Assembly: GCA_963764675.1 (NCBI GenBank)
Contig: CAVXTQ010000007.1
Location: 1 to 64,000, forward strand
Direction of reading: 5' to 3'
Source: Acidiferrum sp963764675
Lineage (GTDB): Bacteria > Acidobacteriota > Terriglobia > Acidiferrales > UBA7541
DNA: 64,000 nt
Part shown: positions 17,089 through 26,275 of the stretch, piece by piece
Numbering within the stretch: position 1 is the first letter of the stretch
Layout: each line of letters opens with the position of its first letter
Position numbers and translations under genes: made by a program
The notes under the pieces: model-generated
The model's database searches: none
Seen by the model: the letters and a program-made list of their open reading frames with translations, nothing else
What the model was told of the DNA's origin: nothing

Positions 17089-18753
17089 CTACTCCAACAC
17101 GAGTTCCAGTTTCGTCACCGAAGCCGGCGGAAACACATGACGAAGCACTTTCGCACCTGCCGTGATCTCGCTCGTTTGCGGTTTCACTACATCCCGCTGC
17201 TCGAATGAGTTATGCGCGTGAATATCCGAATGCGTTAGCGTCGTCGCGCTGCCGGACTTCACGCTCGCCCCGCGAACCGCAAGTTCCGCCTCGCTGGCCT
17301 TGCTCACGTTCGGGTTCACCACCGTCAACACCAGTTCCTTCCGATGCAGCGACGCCGCACCCGCAAGTCCCCAGAACGTCGCCGGTTTGCCGTCCCGGTC
17401 ATAACTAATCGACGGCACGGAAAAAATAGTGCGCAGCCCCTGCCCGCCCTGGTGCGCGCTGTACATCCCGAATACGTGCCCCACGGGAGTCACGCAGAAA
17501 TTATTTTCATGCGCGATGTACAAGCAATTCAAATTGTTGATTAGCTGCGCGCAGTTGGCCATCGACACTTTTTCCGGATGCCGGTTAAAAATATCCAGCG
17601 TCAGTCCACTGAAAACCGCATCACGCAGTGTCGGAGTCTGCTGCAGCAAATCATTGGGGACCATTTCACTGCCCGGCTTGTACCAAGGACCCCATTCATC
17701 TACCACCAACTTCACGTGGCGTTCGCTGTCGATCTCTCCCATGATCTGCCAGTGGCCGTCGATCAGCCCTTCCATGCGCTGGCCCTCGCGCAGCACTTCG
17801 TACCAATCCACCACGTCGAATTGCAACGCGTCGCCTTTTCCCTGGTTCCAGTCGTTTGTGCGCCCGCGGCTCAAGTTCCACGCATAGTGGTGCAAAGCTA
17901 GTCCATAAATCGACCGCAGCCGTCCTTTGCCTTTACGGACGATCTCCTCCAGAAATCCTCGCGTCCACTCCCAATCATCGACGTTCGGCCCTGAAGCGAT
18001 GAACGACAACTCTTGTCCGTATCGCGGAACCCATTCGGTGTATCGCCGAAACTCGACTGCATATTCTTGCGCGGTGAAATTTCCTCCGCAGCCCCACGAC
18101 TCGTTTCCGACGCCCCAGAAACGCACGCCAAAAGGTTCGGGAAATCCCGCGGCCGCTCGCTCTTCCGCCAAAGTCGTGGTTCCTGCCGGAGAATTGCAAT
18201 ATTCCACCCACTGATAGAACTGTTCAGCGCTCAGGCTCCGTACATTTCCCGCAAGATACGGTTTCGCTCCGGTCAGCTTGCAGAAGCGCGCAAACTCATT
18301 TGTGCCAAATTGATTCGGCTCGTATTTGTGATTGGCGGGCGCTCCGCTGCTCTCCGCGTCCGCCCAGAAATTCGTGCGCCGCGGGCGCTTGCCCACCGGT
18401 CCAATCCCGTCGCGCCAATCGTAGCTATCGGCAAAGCACCCGCCCGGATAGCGAACCACCGGCGGGTTGATCTTGCGCATTTCGTCTACGAGCTCTTTGC
18501 GAATGCCGTTTAGGTTCGCGATCTTCGAGTTTTCGCCAACCCAGATGCCGTCGTAGATCACGCCGCCCAAATGCTCGGTGAAGTGACCGTAGATGTTCGG
18601 CGAAATCGTGCCCAGCGGCTCGTCGAGGAGCACTTCGATGCGCGAGTCCGCGCTCGCCGACTCGGGCGCATAGAGGAAGGGAGAATTCTTGGTGAACAGC
18701 AAAGCGCCGGCGACGGAAAACGAATCGTGCAAAAACTTTCGGCGTCCAACCAT
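17089..18753 (-). CDS. GH51 alpha-L-arabinofuranosidase, Tat-exported
   Basis: Alpha-L-arabinofuranosidase of family GH51, about 554 residues, removing arabinofuranose side chains from arabinan, arabinoxylan or arabinogalactan. The N-terminus is a Tat signal (GRRKFLHDSFSVAGALLF), so unlike the classic cytoplasmic enzymes it is exported. Catalytic motifs: FWGVGNESWG with the acid/base Glu near residue 218, and VKLVVDEWGPWY with the nucleophile Glu near 353. IYGHFTEHLGG and NPPVVRYPGGCF are typical family positions. The C-terminal beta domain ends with the usual VLRHVFPPASVTKLEL. ATG 18753 follows GAGG; a GTG six bases upstream is less likely. It leads the two-gene operon with the GH27 enzyme, consistent with joint removal of arabinose and galactose from plant polysaccharide. 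Confidence 0.92.
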   Translation of the reverse strand: MVGRRKFLHDSFSVAGALLFTKNSPFLYAPESASADSRIEVLLDEPLGTISPNIYGHFTEHLGGVIYDGIWVGENSKIANLNGIRKELVDEMRKINPPVVRYPGGCFADSYDWRDGIGPVGKRPRRTNFWADAESSGAPANHKYEPNQFGTNEFARFCKLTGAKPYLAGNVRSLSAEQFYQWVEYCNSPAGTTTLAEERAAAGFPEPFGVRFWGVGNESWGCGGNFTAQEYAVEFRRYTEWVPRYGQELSFIASGPNVDDWEWTRGFLEEIVRKGKGRLRSIYGLALHHYAWNLSRGRTNDWNQGKGDALQFDVVDWYEVLREGQRMEGLIDGHWQIMGEIDSERHVKLVVDEWGPWYKPGSEMVPNDLLQQTPTLRDAVFSGLTLDIFNRHPEKVSMANCAQLINNLNCLYIAHENNFCVTPVGHVFGMYSAHQGGQGLRTIFSVPSISYDRDGKPATFWGLAGAASLHRKELVLTVVNPNVSKASEAELAVRGASVKSGSATTLTHSDIHAHNSFEQRDVVKPQTSEITAGAKVLRHVFPPASVTKLELVLE

Positions 18754-18841
18754 GGGCACGCACCTCGTGAAGAAATCTGCGCCCTATAGTAAACGCTTAC
18801 TGGCTACGCACACAGCGCTTTCTTACCTGCTTGCTTGCCTT

Positions 18842-21800
18842 CTATTCAAACTCCGCTTCGGTTGCGGGCAGCGTGTCGCCGTCTCTCGCCACCCAAACGT
18901 AGAGCGTTGGCAGCAGGAAGATGCTCAGCAGAAGCGCGCCCAGCAGGCCGCCAACGATCACGATCGCGAACGGACGCTGCGAGTCCGAGCCAATGCCGCG
19001 CGAGAGCGCTGCCGGCAGCAGGCCGAGCGTGGCGACGAGCATGGTCATCAAAATCGGGCGAAAGCGAAGAACGGCGCCCTCGATGGCGGAGTCTTCGATG
19101 GTGTGCCCCGATGCCCGCAGTTGATTGATGTACTCCAGCATGATCACGCCGGTCTGCACCGAGACACCGAACAGCGCCAGGAAACCTACACCCGAAGAAA
19201 CGCTCAAGTGCGTTCCGGTAATCAGCAGAGCGAGCAAGCCACCAATCGGCGCGATGGCGACGTTGCCAAGAATGAGGCCGGCCCACTTTGCCGAAGCGAA
19301 CATGGTGTACAGAATGATGAAAATCACAATCAGGGTAATCGGCACGACGATCGCGAGCCGCTTCTGCGACCTCTTCTGGCTTTCGTACTCTCCCGCCCAA
19401 TCTATGTGATAGCCAACAGGAAACTTCACTTGCTTACCGACCGACTTCATGGCCTCTTCCACGGCGCTGCCGAGATCGCGGCCGCGAATGCTGTACTTGA
19501 TAGCGACGTAGCGCGAATTCTCCTCGCGGTAGATTTCCGAAGCACCGTCTCGAACTGCGATCTTTGCGAGTTGTGAGAGCGCGACACGCTCCCCGGCAGG
19601 CGAGACTAGCCGAATATTTTCGATGGCTTCCTTCGTATCGCGGTAGGGGGCCTGGTAACGCGCCACCAAGTCGTAGCGTTGCTCGCCCTGTAAGACCTGG
19701 CTGACCGCTTTTCCACCGACTGCGGTTTCGATGGCGTCTTGCACGTCGGAAACATTGATGCCGTGGCGCGCGGCCTGCTGCCGGTCGACCTCGACGTTCA
19801 GGTTGGGCTGTCCCAACACGCGAAACAAGCCCAAATCTTCCACTCCGGCGACGCGCCGCATCACGTTGACGACCTCGTCGCCTTTTTCTTCCAAAACTTT
19901 CAGATCGTCACCGTACAATTTGATAGCCAACTCGCCTTTCACGCCGCTGACGGCTTCTTCCATGTTGTCGGCGATCGGCTGAGAAAAATTCCACAGAACT
20001 CCGGGGAGCACGCCAATCTCGCGATCCATCGCGGCGATTAGTTCTTCCTTGTTTTCCCGGAAAACGGGCCGCCATTGGTCCTTGGGCTTCAGGTCCACAT
20101 AGTATTCCGTGTTGAAGAAACCGGTCGGGTCCGTGCCGTCGTCCGGTCTGCCCACTTGCGAGACGACTTGTCTCACTTCGGGAAACGACGCCAGCTTGAT
20201 GCGCGCCTCCTCCATGACCCGCGTCGCCTCCGTAGGTCCAATGCTCGGCGCCAGAGTTCCGCGCACCCACGCGGCGCCTTCATCGAGATGCGGCAAAAAC
20301 TCGGACCCGATCACCCCACTGACCATCAAGAAAACCGCGACGCCGAACGCCGCTGCTCCTACGCCAACCGTCACCGGCCGATGTTCGATTGCCCAGCGCA
20401 CGGCAACTCGGTATTTGTCTCTGAGAAAATGCATCACCGGGTTGGGCCATTCGCGCACCCCGTGGCGGAATTGCATCAGCGCCAGCACCGGCGCGATCAG
20501 GACCGCGAAAATCAGCGCGCCCAACAGCGCGAAAGACACGGTCCAGGCCATGGGTTTGAACAGGCGGCCTTCTACGCTCTGGAGCGTAAAGATCGGCAGA
20601 TACGCGGTGATAATGATGGCGCGCGCGTAAAACACGGGCCGCAGCACCTCGCGCACGGCGTCGCGAATTTTCTCCATCGGCGTCTTTTGCGCATTGGCGG
20701 CAAGGCTAAAGTGCCGCACGATGTTTTCGATAATGACGACCGTCCCGTCGACCACCATTCCGAAGTCCAAGGCGCCGAGAGACAGAAGATTTGCGGGAAT
20801 CTTGTTGAGATCCAGGCAAATCGAAGCGAACAAGAGTGAAAAGGGAATCGTCAACGCCACGATCAGCGCGCCGCGGAAATTGCCCAAGAAGAAAAACAGA
20901 ATTACCGAGACGAGCAGAACACCTTCGGTCAGATTGTGAAGCACGGTATGGGTCGTCAAGTGCAGCAGGTCGCTGCGGTCCAGGAACGGAATGATTTTCA
21001 CGCCCGGCGGCAGGATCTGCTCGTTCAGCTGTTTGACCTTTTCGTGGATGGCTACCAGCGTTTCGTCGGCATTCGCGCCCTTGCGAAGCATCACGATGCC
21101 TTCCACAACGTCGGCATTGTCGACCACCGTGCCGTCGACGCGGCGGATGGCTTTTCCGATCTGACCGAGGCGTATCTTCGGAGCCTGAGTAACGGTGGCG
21201 ATGTCTTTCACGCGAATCGCCGCGCCATTCTGCGTTTTGACGACGGTCTGCGCGATGTCGTCCACATCGGTGACCAATCCCACAGCGCGCACGTTGATCT
21301 GCTGGAGCCCGGCCTCAAGGAAGCTGCCGCCTGCGTTTACGTTGTTGTTCGCGAGTTGCTGTTCCACTTGCGCGATGTTCAGGCCGTAGGCTACGAGCTT
21401 TGTTGGATCGAGACGCACCTGATATTCGCGGGTGGTGCCCCCGAAACTGGAGACGTCCACCACGTTGGGGACGGACTTGAACTGCTTTTCGAGCTTCCAG
21501 TCCTGGATAGACTTCAACTCCATCAGATCGTAGTTCGGATTCGTGCTGCGCAGCGTGTACCAGAAAATCTGGCCGACCGGGCTCCAGTCCGCACCCATCT
21601 GCGGCTGTAAATTGTTCGGGAGCGTCACTTGGGAGAGCCGCTCGAGCACTTTCTGGCGGTTCGCCTCATCCTCTGAAGCGTCGTCGAAAATCAACATCAC
21701 GCTGGATAGGCCGAAAAGCGAAGCCGAGCGCAGATGCTGCAAATGCGAAATTCCGTTCATCTGGACTTCGATGGGTATGGTGACCTGCTGTTCCACTTCT

Positions 21801-21976
21801 TCGGCCGCGCGGCCCGGCCACTGCGTGATGATTTGTACGTAGTTGTTGGCCACGTCTGGATAGGCTTCCACCGGCAGGCTGTGGAAGGAAATCGCACCCC
21901 ACAAGAGCAACAGAACGCCCAGCGCCAGCACCATGAAGCGGTTGTTGAGCGCCAAGTTGAGGGCGGCGCGAATCAT
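18842..21976 (-). CDS. czcA: CzcA/CusA-type heavy-metal efflux RND pump
   Basis: 1044-residue inner-membrane RND transporter of the heavy-metal efflux (HME) subfamily, expelling divalent or monovalent metal ions by proton antiport. Seen: N-terminal helix (FMVLALGVLLLLWG), SLPVEAYPDVANNYVQI, the porter-domain region with GADWSPVGQIFWYTL, and in helix 4 LGALDFGMVVDGTVVIIENI, which carries the Asp pair of the proton relay. The second helix bundle has a GVGFLALFGVSVQTGVIMLEYIN segment. Length is standard. The lack of the CusA methionine pattern cannot be judged by eye, so Zn/Co/Cd versus Cu/Ag is open. Last gene of a tolC-czcB-czcA operon, 34 bases after the adaptor. Confidence 0.93.
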   Translation of the reverse strand: MIRAALNLALNNRFMVLALGVLLLLWGAISFHSLPVEAYPDVANNYVQIITQWPGRAAEEVEQQVTIPIEVQMNGISHLQHLRSASLFGLSSVMLIFDDASEDEANRQKVLERLSQVTLPNNLQPQMGADWSPVGQIFWYTLRSTNPNYDLMELKSIQDWKLEKQFKSVPNVVDVSSFGGTTREYQVRLDPTKLVAYGLNIAQVEQQLANNNVNAGGSFLEAGLQQINVRAVGLVTDVDDIAQTVVKTQNGAAIRVKDIATVTQAPKIRLGQIGKAIRRVDGTVVDNADVVEGIVMLRKGANADETLVAIHEKVKQLNEQILPPGVKIIPFLDRSDLLHLTTHTVLHNLTEGVLLVSVILFFFLGNFRGALIVALTIPFSLLFASICLDLNKIPANLLSLGALDFGMVVDGTVVIIENIVRHFSLAANAQKTPMEKIRDAVREVLRPVFYARAIIITAYLPIFTLQSVEGRLFKPMAWTVSFALLGALIFAVLIAPVLALMQFRHGVREWPNPVMHFLRDKYRVAVRWAIEHRPVTVGVGAAAFGVAVFLMVSGVIGSEFLPHLDEGAAWVRGTLAPSIGPTEATRVMEEARIKLASFPEVRQVVSQVGRPDDGTDPTGFFNTEYYVDLKPKDQWRPVFRENKEELIAAMDREIGVLPGVLWNFSQPIADNMEEAVSGVKGELAIKLYGDDLKVLEEKGDEVVNVMRRVAGVEDLGLFRVLGQPNLNVEVDRQQAARHGINVSDVQDAIETAVGGKAVSQVLQGEQRYDLVARYQAPYRDTKEAIENIRLVSPAGERVALSQLAKIAVRDGASEIYREENSRYVAIKYSIRGRDLGSAVEEAMKSVGKQVKFPVGYHIDWAGEYESQKRSQKRLAIVVPITLIVIFIILYTMFASAKWAGLILGNVAIAPIGGLLALLITGTHLSVSSGVGFLALFGVSVQTGVIMLEYINQLRASGHTIEDSAIEGAVLRFRPILMTMLVATLGLLPAALSRGIGSDSQRPFAIVIVGGLLGALLLSIFLLPTLYVWVARDGDTLPATEAEFE

Positions 21977-22010
21977 CGGTTCGTCCTTCGATCCGTTGCG
22001 TGGTGGCTCA

Positions 22011-23198
22011 CTATTGCTCCACGGTGTTCTGCAACACCAGCGCGTTGGTAACCACGGGTTGCCCAGGCTTCACGCCGGACACGATCTCCTGCATGTTGTT
22101 GGGTAAAGAGTTTCCGGCGGTAACTTCCACGCGGCGGAATTTTTTGTCTCCCGCAGGCACGTAGACCCAATCGCGATCGTGCAAGTGCAATATGGCGGAG
22201 GACGGCACGGCGGCATGCGCTTCTTTCTTTAGGCCGTGGAAACTCGCGGTTGCGAACATGCCGATGCGCAAGAGACCCGGGTTGGGCACTTCGATGCGTA
22301 CCTTGGCGGTGCGAATCGTCGGGTCGAGCACCGGGCCGACGTTGCTGATGCGTCCGCTCAGCGCCTTGTCCGGGTAGGCGTTCAGGCGAATCTCCGCGGT
22401 TTCGCCCACGTGTACGGTGGCGAGATCGTTTTCATACACGTCGCACAAGATCCAGACAGTGGACAGGTCCGAGATGGTGAACGGGTTCGGAGAACTCAAA
22501 CCTTGCACGCCTGCTGCCGCCGTGACCTGCTGGTCGGTAATCACGCCGGACACTGGGGCCACGATATCGACGATCGCGCTGGGATGATCGATGCTTCCGC
22601 CCAAGACGCGTAGCCGCTCGGTGGTGTTCTCCACGTCCACCTTGGTTTTGTCTTCCGTGTCCTGCGCCACTTGCAAATCGTTCAACGACACCGCGCCTTT
22701 GTCGTAGAGGAGTTTGGAGCGTTCCAACTGCGTTCGCGCCAACTGCTCGTCGGTGACGGCTTTGCGATAGTCGGAGAAAGCGGCAGACATATCCGCGCTT
22801 TGCACACGGAGCAAGACCTGGCCTTTTTTGACGGTGTCGCCAAGCCGCGCGCGAATCTCCAGGACGCGCCCGGAAGCCAATGAAACGACGGGCACGGTCC
22901 GGGAAATGTCGGGAGTCACGGTGCCGGTGACGCTCAACAGCGACGTAGCAGAGTGCTCCACCGCGGTAAACACGGGAAACTGCTCCGGATGATCGACCTG
23001 CACAATGTTGATGTCTTCTTCGTGCTCGACGGCGGCCTTGGGCGGCGCTTCGGCTTTGGGGTCGCCTTTGGTCTCGCCGCCGCAGCCCGCCAAGAACCAC
23101 GTCAATACGAGGACCGTTATCGCACTTAGCTGCAGCGCACAGCCAGGAATGGCTGCGCCACAGAGCCCTTTGTGCCGCGCGGTTCGCAGGGATCTCAT
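22011..23198 (-). CDS. czcB: CzcB/CusB-type periplasmic adaptor lipoprotein
   Basis: 395-residue RND membrane-fusion protein linking the inner-membrane pump to the outer-membrane channel. A hydrophobic leader ends in a lipobox (LTWFLAGC), so it is probably lipid-anchored. Domains in order: barrel-sandwich half (SGRVLEIRARLGDTVKKGQVLLRVQSADM), alpha hairpin (AVTDEQLARTQLERSKLLYDKGAVSLNDLQ), second lipoyl half (IVAPVSGVITDQQV), beta barrel (VWILCDVYENDLATVHVGE) and membrane-proximal domain (PSSAILHLHDRDWVYVP). The His/Glu stretch near residues 58-62 (VEHEED) could bind metal. Its ATG overlaps the stop of the upstream tolC gene by four bases. Confidence 0.92.
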   Translation of the reverse strand: MRSLRTARHKGLCGAAIPGCALQLSAITVLVLTWFLAGCGGETKGDPKAEAPPKAAVEHEEDINIVQVDHPEQFPVFTAVEHSATSLLSVTGTVTPDISRTVPVVSLASGRVLEIRARLGDTVKKGQVLLRVQSADMSAAFSDYRKAVTDEQLARTQLERSKLLYDKGAVSLNDLQVAQDTEDKTKVDVENTTERLRVLGGSIDHPSAIVDIVAPVSGVITDQQVTAAAGVQGLSSPNPFTISDLSTVWILCDVYENDLATVHVGETAEIRLNAYPDKALSGRISNVGPVLDPTIRTAKVRIEVPNPGLLRIGMFATASFHGLKKEAHAAVPSSAILHLHDRDWVYVPAGDKKFRRVEVTAGNSLPNNMQEIVSGVKPGQPVVTNALVLQNTVEQ

Positions 23199-24455
23199 TG
23201 GATGACCTCGCGTCCTACTGCAAGATTCAGTTGACCGGCGGCCGATAGGTAAGAGGCGACCAGGTTTAAGTAGTTGAGTTGAATTCCGCGGTAGTCCGCC
23301 TGGGCGTTCAGAAAATCCAGCAGCGACGCGGCGCCATGCTCGTAGGAAAACGAAATCGTGTCGCGTACTCGCGAAGCCTGCTGCAAATACCGGTCCTTAT
23401 ACGGCTGCAGAAGCGTCACAGTACTCGTCACCGTGGCGTACGCTGAGTCCACGTCGCTGAATACCTGTGCCCGCGTGGCATCCGTCAGCCTCTCGTTGCG
23501 TTCGATATCCAATTGGGTGCGCCGCTTTTCTCCTTGGTTGCGGTCGAAAATGCGCAGCGGGATATTCATGCTGAAGCCGATGTATTGATCGATGGGAGGG
23601 TTGCGCCCGACATCGAAACCAAAGGTCGGATCGGTGGAGCCGTTGGCCGTCGCCAGCCGGTGATCGGTCTTGGCTTTTTCCACCGACTCCAACGCCGCCT
23701 TTAGATCTGGCCGAGTATCCAGCGCGCTTTGCCGCACATCATCGAGCGGCGCGATCTGCGTCGGAAAAATCGAATGGACCTGTGACTTCAAACTGTTCAA
23801 CCGGCGTTCGGTCGTTCAGCAGCGCCAGGAGTTGAATCTTCGCCGTGCGCAGATTTACGTCCGCCGTTTGCAGGTCCGATTCGTATTGCACGCGTTGCAG
23901 CTCCAGGCGGTCCAAATCCACCTGCGCGATGGCTCCCGCCTTGTAGCGATCCCGGTTCACACCGAGCACGTGGTCGTAGTACGCGAGTTTTCTTTCGCCA
24001 GATCCAAGACCGCCTTCTCCTGTAGCGTTTGTACAAAGGCCGATCCTTAGGTTGAAGAGCAGACGTTCTCTCCAGGTCCGCTTGGCCGGACACCGCGATT
24101 TCCGTGGCGTCCTGCGCGCTCTCGAGGCGCAATTCGCGTTTATGCTGCCGTTCGTGCAAGTAGGTCAGCGTTGCCGAGGGCAGCAGAAAGGAGAAGGTTC
24201 CGTGCGCCGGCCCCCAGGGAACGGATCGATCTGGTCGGCCAGCAGCGCCAGATTCGGATTCGGGCGCAGATTCGCCGTGGTCTCAATGGCCCGGGACTCT
24301 TCGACGCCGATCTGGCCAGCCCGCAGCGAAGGGTTCGCGGCCTCGAACTTGTCCCGGATCTCCTGCCACGTCAGCGCTTTCTGGGCCAGGCCGCTTTGTG
24401 CCAACGCAGCGGTCAGCAAAAACCCGAAGCACGGACGACTGAGTAGCCACTTCAT
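23195..24455 (-). pseudogene. TolC-family outer-membrane efflux protein (CzcC-like), several frameshifts
   Basis: Outer-membrane channel of the efflux system. It begins with a signal peptide (MKWLLSRPCFGFLLTAALAQSGLA) behind GGGAGGG, then ALTWQEIRDKFEAANPSLRA typical of TolC proteins. Similarity continues through five frame changes near 24215, 24065, 24042, 23995 and 23770. Recognisable stretches are FLLPSATLTYLHERQHKREL, RLLFNLR, AFVQTLQEKAVLDLAKEN, YYDHVLGVNRDRYKAGAIAQ and VRQSALDTRPDLKAALESVE. Three changes are +1 and two are -1. The pieces add up to a full-length protein of about 420 residues with no part missing, so I suspect sequence errors rather than loss. Its stop overlaps the czcB start (ATGA). 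Confidence 0.8.
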
Positions 24456-24677
24456 GAACCCTCCCTGTCCCTTCTTGCCGGCCATCGCGCCGCCATCACT
24501 GGGCCAAAATGTCCGCCGCGCCCTTTTGGATAGAGCCCTGGTCCTGGCCTCAAAAGCGAAAGGCCCTCAAACTGAAAACCGACCTGCGAACCTTGTCCTG
24601 CAGCGTGGGCCCGGCAGTTTGGGGAACTATATCGACGGCAGAGACTGCGCCAGTTTACGCTTGTATGAATGGGGTGT

Positions 24678-25340
24678 TTAAACGTGAAGAACGACGGAAG
24701 GGGGAGCGCGGCCAAGAACGGAGATAGCAACAGAGAATGCTAGATCGTGAGAGATCTCGAAAATGGGACGTCCGGACGTCTGCGGGACCTCGGAAATTTT
24801 CTCGTTCCTCGCAAAGTGTCCTGGCAGGCGCGTGAAAACCGCTGCAACATCCCTGATTTCAATGTTTGCGGGGTACAAAGAGGTTTCGTAGCTCCACACT
24901 GTGGCCGGAAAAGCCACCGGATCGCGCAACGTGAAATTCCCGTGGCCGTCGTTCAGCAGGACGGCCACGGGCCGATTGAGCCATGTTGTCGTGACGATCA
25001 AATCGAGGCTGCGGTCGCCGTTGACGTCGCGCGGGGCAATTTCAATCCCACCGACCGGCGCGGTGACGCCGATGAATTGCTGAGGGCCCGCGGTCAACTT
25101 GAACAGGATCCAGTAGCGGGCACGGGAAGCCGTAATTTGCCCGACCTCGACGGTGGCGAGGTCCGGCTGGCTGTCGCCATCGAAATCGGCGATGGCGAAG
25201 CGCGGACTGATGGCGGAGGCGCCTGGCGGCAGCGACGCGGCCTTTCCGAGACCCGTCAGGCCGATGACTAGGCACGAAAACACGCACGCGGCGCCAATGG
25301 TCTTCCACAAGGAGCGGTCGCTTTGCGGCAGGAAGTTCAT
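24678..25340 (-). CDS. Secreted FG-GAP/VCBS-repeat protein
   Basis: About 220 residues with a signal peptide or anchor (IGAACVFSCLVIGLTGLGKAASL) and at least two FG-GAP/VCBS-type calcium-binding repeats: FAIADFDGDSQPDLATVEVG and APRDVNGDRSLDLIVTTTW, followed by PVAVLLNDGHGNFTL. Such repeats form a beta-propeller blade each; two to three blades are too few for a full propeller, so it may assemble or be a short variant. I chose ATG 25340 because the signal peptide follows it; upstream in-frame ATGs to 25418 would give a polar leader. It is transcribed toward the efflux operon, 222 bases upstream of it, with no known functional link. Confidence 0.7.
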   Translation of the reverse strand: MNFLPQSDRSLWKTIGAACVFSCLVIGLTGLGKAASLPPGASAISPRFAIADFDGDSQPDLATVEVGQITASRARYWILFKLTAGPQQFIGVTAPVGGIEIAPRDVNGDRSLDLIVTTTWLNRPVAVLLNDGHGNFTLRDPVAFPATVWSYETSLYPANIEIRDVAAVFTRLPGHFARNEKISEVPQTSGRPIFEISHDLAFSVAISVLGRAPPSVVLHV

Positions 25341-25519
25341 GGAATTAGAGTCACTGACCGGGGAAGGATACCACTCCTGCCCTGCATAAGAGTAGTTCCG
25401 GCACGGCAGCATCTTCATTCCTGAGTTTTTCTGTATTTTGGATTAGGATCGATATATCGTATGGCCGCTTCTGCACACCCTGCACGAACCTCAAGGGTAC
25501 CGGCAAAGGATGAGACCCC

Positions 25520-26203
25520 ATGAAAAAGGAAGATGTCCGCGCCACGATTCAGGAGGTCGGGATTGTGCCCGGCGTTCGCACATCTTCTGCGGTGGAAGCA
25601 CGCTTTGCGGCGGAGACCATCGCCAAGGCCGGCATCCCGATCGTGGAGATCACCATGACGGTGCCGGGGGCGATCGAGGTTATTCATGATTTGGTGCAGA
25701 ACGCTCCGGATGTGATCGTGGGGGCCGGAACGGTGTTGGATATCGAGACCGCGCGGCTGTGCCTAAAGGCGGGAGCGAACTTTCTGACGAGCCCAGGCCT
25801 CGATTTGGAGATTGTGAAATTTGCAGTGCACGAAGGCGTGCTGATGATGGCAGGCGCGCTGACACCGACCGAAGTAAACGCGGCGTGGAAGGCGGGATCG
25901 GACTTCGTGAAGATATTCCCGTGCGCGCAGGTTGGCGGGGACACGTACATCAAGGCGCTCAAGGGACCGTTCCCCCAGGTGCCGTTGATCGCCGCGGGCG
26001 GCGTGAACCAGCAGACCGCGTCGGCCTTCATCCTGGCGGGGGCGACGGCGCTAGGGATCGGCGGGGAATTAATCCCGCGGGCGGCGATTGAGCTGCGTCA
26101 GCCGGAACGCATTCGCGAGCTGGCGCGGCGCTTCCTGAATTCCGTAAAGACGGCGCGCGCCCAGATGGACCAGCGGAGTGCGCCGGGCTTGCTGCGGGCG
26201 TGA
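25520..26203 (+). CDS. eda: KDPG/KHG aldolase
   Basis: 227-residue class I aldolase splitting 2-keto-3-deoxy-6-phosphogluconate to pyruvate and glyceraldehyde-3-phosphate (Entner-Doudoroff pathway), or 4-hydroxy-2-oxoglutarate. Visible: GIVPGVRTSS near the start, IVEITMTVPGA with the catalytic Glu, VGAGTVLD, FLTSPGLD and SDFVKIFPCAQVGG with the Schiff-base Lys, then IAAGGVN. Length matches the family; the C-terminal tail (ARAQMDQRSAPGLLRA) is an extension of some 15 residues. It heads a co-directional group with deoC and an aldehyde dehydrogenase, all dealing with short aldehydes and keto acids. Confidence 0.93.
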   Translation: MKKEDVRATIQEVGIVPGVRTSSAVEARFAAETIAKAGIPIVEITMTVPGAIEVIHDLVQNAPDVIVGAGTVLDIETARLCLKAGANFLTSPGLDLEIVKFAVHEGVLMMAGALTPTEVNAAWKAGSDFVKIFPCAQVGGDTYIKALKGPFPQVPLIAAGGVNQQTASAFILAGATALGIGGELIPRAAIELRQPERIRELARRFLNSVKTARAQMDQRSAPGLLRA

Positions 26204-26275
26204 GAGTAGTGAGTGTCCAGGGATTTTGTGAAATGACGTACAATTTGAGGCATTCATTCTAGGGATTAGGCCTTC

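Noticed and set aside
18689..19576. 295-residue plus-strand open frame over the end of czcA
   Set aside because: Entirely antisense to conserved efflux-pump codons; composition is that of a shadow frame (Arg/Gln/His-rich).
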